Source of the DNA: Microbacterium sp. MYb54
GTDB taxonomy: Bacteria; Actinomycetota; Actinomycetes; Actinomycetales; Microbacteriaceae
Reading direction: 5' to 3'
Length of the DNA: 64,000 bases
Assembly (NCBI RefSeq): GCF_002979515.1
Contig: NZ_PCPA01000002.1
Coordinates: forward strand, 1 to 64,000
The position numbers and the translations under genes were made by a program. The first letter of the stretch is position 1. Each line of letters starts with the position of its first letter. A model generated the notes under the pieces. That model did no database searches and was not told the DNA's origin. It saw only the letters and a list, made by a program, of their open reading frames with translations. This document shows positions 62,232 through 64,000 of this stretch, in pieces.

Positions 62232-62278
62232 TGTGTATCGTCACACGTGAGTGTAGGCGGCGGAGTGTTGCCGTGCAA
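62232..62278 (-). promoter_or_regulatory. Cyclase operon promoter with cluster operator C
   Basis: On the minus strand TTGCAC (62278-62273) and TACACT (62255-62250) with a 17-bp spacer; transcription should start near 62243. TGTGTATCGTCACACG (62232-62247) overlaps that start and shares the GTGTATCG core of operators A and B, so the same LacI protein should repress all three promoters. The leader to the cyclase ATG is about 88 nt. Nothing else is recognised in 62156-62404. Confidence 0.75.
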
Positions 62279-62404
62279 GAGGTCGGCGAAAATGCGCCGT
62301 CACGGCGCGGCCGGACAACGTCGACTTCTCGGCGAGACGTGCGGAAACCTCGAGCTCAGAACTCGCACGAGGTAGCTCAAGCCGAGGAAGATCGAGCCGC
62401 CAGA

Positions 62405-62893
62405 TCAGCGTTCGAAGCGCGCCTGAGGCTCGTCATGGAATGCCTGGCGGACACGCTGACGCATGTCATTGTCGTATTCCAGAATGCGGTCGGCCTCTTC
62501 GATCGACGCCCAGAATGCTTCCGTGTTCTCACCATCTGAAGGACGCGCATCCCCAGACAAGTAGCGGCACCGAAAGAGTATGTCGAGGAACTGCACCTGA
62601 TCCCCGTTCGCGTATCGCATAGGCGGAAGCGCATGTACCCATACGAGCTTCTCGGCCTCCGTCGATACTCCGGTTTCCTCCAGCGTCTCACGTTCCGCGG
62701 CGATGGCCGGCTCTTCTCCGGGGTCGATGATCCCGGTCACGGGCGTGATGCGGCCGGAATCGGCCCGGCGCACCAAAAGCACCTCAGGCCCGCGACCTTC
62801 ATCGCGGATCACGACCGCAGTGACACCGGTCAGCCACAGCATCTCATGGCCGATCTTCTCGCGGAGGGTCTCAATGAACTCAGGTGTCCCCAT
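62405..62893 (-). CDS. NUDIX hydrolase
   Basis: 162 residues. The Nudix box GIIDPGEEPAIAAERETLEETGV is complete (read as Gx5Ex7REUxEExGU, start near residue 55). It hydrolyses a nucleoside diphosphate linked to another moiety. The N-terminus MGTPEFIETLREKIGHEMLWLTGVTAVVI is common in Microbacteriaceae housekeeping Nudix proteins, so this is probably outside the cyclitol cluster. ATG 62893 is chosen for family fit; 62908 is possible. The 268 bp upstream show no gene. Confidence 0.9.
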   Translation of the reverse strand: MGTPEFIETLREKIGHEMLWLTGVTAVVIRDEGRGPEVLLVRRADSGRITPVTGIIDPGEEPAIAAERETLEETGVSTEAEKLVWVHALPPMRYANGDQVQFLDILFRCRYLSGDARPSDGENTEAFWASIEEADRILEYDNDMRQRVRQAFHDEPQARFER

Positions 62894-63161
62894 GCTCCGA
62901 CCGTACATGGGCACGCCATTGAGATCGCTCCTCGGGAGCCGAGCTCGAGCACGAGCGGGTCGACCTGAGTCCTCACTCGGCCATCCCGAAAGTGCGCCGG
63001 GGCCATGCTTGATGTCTCGCTGCTGCCGCACTCGAGGGGAGTCGCTGCGACGAACGCCATCCCTGCGCATCCCATCCGAATCGCCATCGGTTCCGAACAA
63101 GCACCGATGGGCGGTTTTCGTGCGCCCTCCGCACCGCCCGCGCGACTGAGAGAAGCCTCCG

Positions 63162-64000
63162 ATGATCGAATCGTCGACCCCACCGCTCGCCGCCCTCGAC
63201 GACTACGGCAACGTCACCGACCTGCTCGTTGCGCGCGCCGCCGCGGCCCCGGATCACGTCGCCTTCGAGGTCGAGAACACGCACGCCGGCGCATGGAAGC
63301 CGATCACGACCCGCGCGTTCTCGAACGAGGTGCGCGCCCTGGCGAAGGGCTTCATGGCACGGGGGATCCAGGCCGGTGACCCGATCGCGATCATGGCGCC
63401 CACGCGCTACGAATGGGCTGTGGCCGACCTCGCGGCCTGGTTCGCCGGGGCTGTCGTCGTGCCGATCTACGACACTTCTTCCCCCTCGCAGGTGAAGGCC
63501 ATCGTCGCGGATGCCGGTGTGCGGCTGGCGATCGGCGGCACCGCGGAGCACGCACAGCTCCTGCAGAACGCACTCACGCAGTCGAACGGTGCCACGCTCG
63601 GGGCCTGGACGATGGATGTCGGAACGCCCGCTACTGCGCCGTCCGGCACCCTCGCCGATCTGGTCGCGGGCGGCATCGATGTCACCGACGAAGAGCTCGA
63701 GGCCCGTAGGACGACCGCCACTCAGGACGACCCTGCGACCATCGTCTACACCTCGGGCACCACCGGTGAGCCGAAGGGGGTCGTCCTCACCCATCGGAAC
63801 TTCCTCGGTCAGGTGTTGAACATCGCCGCGGCGTACCACGAGATCGTGAACGAAGACGGCAACACTGTCATCTTCCTCCCCCTCGCCCACGTGCTGGCAC
63901 GCGGCCTTCAGCTGATCTGCCTCGCCAGCGGCATGCGCATCGCGCACCTGTCCGACCCCTCGACGGTCGTCGCCGCCCTCGACACGCTGCGCCCGACGTT
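63162..64000 (+). CDS. Long-chain fatty acid-CoA ligase (AMP-binding), 5' part
   Basis: 279 codons visible, running off the right edge. Adenylate-forming enzyme: residues 15-60 resemble the FadD15-like N-terminus (VTDLLVARAAAAPDHVAFEVEN). The AMP-binding signature IVYTSGTTGEPKGVVLTHRNF lies near residue 190-208, and VIFLPLAHVLARGLQL is the next conserved block. It activates fatty acids with ATP and CoA. ATG 63162 has only a weak AGAAG upstream. Typical core gene, so the atypical region ends before it. Confidence 0.93.
   Translation, partial: MIESSTPPLAALDDYGNVTDLLVARAAAAPDHVAFEVENTHAGAWKPITTRAFSNEVRALAKGFMARGIQAGDPIAIMAPTRYEWAVADLAAWFAGAVVVPIYDTSSPSQVKAIVADAGVRLAIGGTAEHAQLLQNALTQSNGATLGAWTMDVGTPATAPSGTLADLVAGGIDVTDEELEARRTTATQDDPATIVYTSGTTGEPKGVVLTHRNFLGQVLNIAAAYHEIVNEDGNTVIFLPLAHVLARGLQLICLASGMRIAHLSDPSTVVAALDTLRPT

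Noticed and set aside
62893..62908. Nudix gene as part of the cyclitol operon
   Set aside because: It is on the same strand but upstream of the cyclase promoter, separated by 249 bp with operator C, and resembles a housekeeping Nudix protein.
48054..63161. Prophage or integrative element next to the tRNA
   Set aside because: No integrase, recombinase, transposase or structural phage gene, and no second copy of the tRNA 3' end visible by eye.

Overview
The window is high-GC, tightly packed and operon-rich. Its dnaK-grpE-dnaJ-hspR operon carries HAIR operators, its SoxR is of the actinobacterial type, several mRNAs look leaderless, and there are many GTG/TTG starts. Together these point to an actinobacterium, most likely Microbacteriaceae (Microbacterium-like). 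About 60 protein genes and one tRNA are supported. Both edges cut a gene: an FGGY kinase on the left and an acyl-CoA synthetase on the right.

Layout. 1-10.5 kb is a sugar or polyol catabolic region. It has two FGGY kinases, a LacI and a DeoR regulator, an ABC importer (binding lipoprotein plus two permeases), a fuculose-phosphate-type aldolase and a fructose-bisphosphate-type aldolase. 11.3-16.3 kb is a tripartite tricarboxylate transporter operon (tctC-tctB-tctA) ending in a dihydrodipicolinate-synthase-family lyase, with its GntR/FCD repressor and two matching palindromic operators. 16.3-20.4 kb is the heat-shock operon, whose promoter can be read base by base. 20.4-29.5 kb is mixed housekeeping: two paralogous lipoproteins, an HNH/DUF222 protein, MerR and AraC regulators, an MFS pump and a RIO kinase. 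29.7-36.5 kb is an Lrp-linked operon (MFS, amidohydrolase, ThDP enzyme, agmatinase-like ureohydrolase), probably for a guanidino compound. 36.6-47.9 kb holds transporters and regulators, including a SoxR box driving an MFS pump and a reductase-MarR fusion.

48.1-62.3 kb, starting just past a tRNA-Gly, is the most interesting part. It is an eight-gene minus-strand operon with every junction overlapping: sugar phosphate cyclase (2-epi-5-epi-valiolone synthase type), ROK kinase, medium-chain dehydrogenase, SDR, TIM-barrel isomerase/epimerase, HAD phosphatase, TreT-like GT4 glycosyltransferase and a second SDR. A LacI regulator follows, then two divergent MFS transporters, one coupled to a GMC oxidoreductase. 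Three copies of a CG-centred operator (like TGTGTATCGTTACACA) lie at the cyclase promoter and between the two MFS genes, so this looks like one regulon. The gene set resembles the early acarbose/validamycin C7-cyclitol pathway, but no aminotransferase or nucleotidyltransferase is present in the window. I infer a nitrogen-free C7-cyclitol or a trehalose-like pseudodisaccharide as product.

Two patterns recur across the window. Short tandem repeats (11-56 bp units) repeatedly enclose the stop codon of a gene, and several genes have a TANNNT -10 box 6-8 nt before the start codon with no Shine-Dalgarno. All statements come from reading the sequence; no alignment or database search was run.
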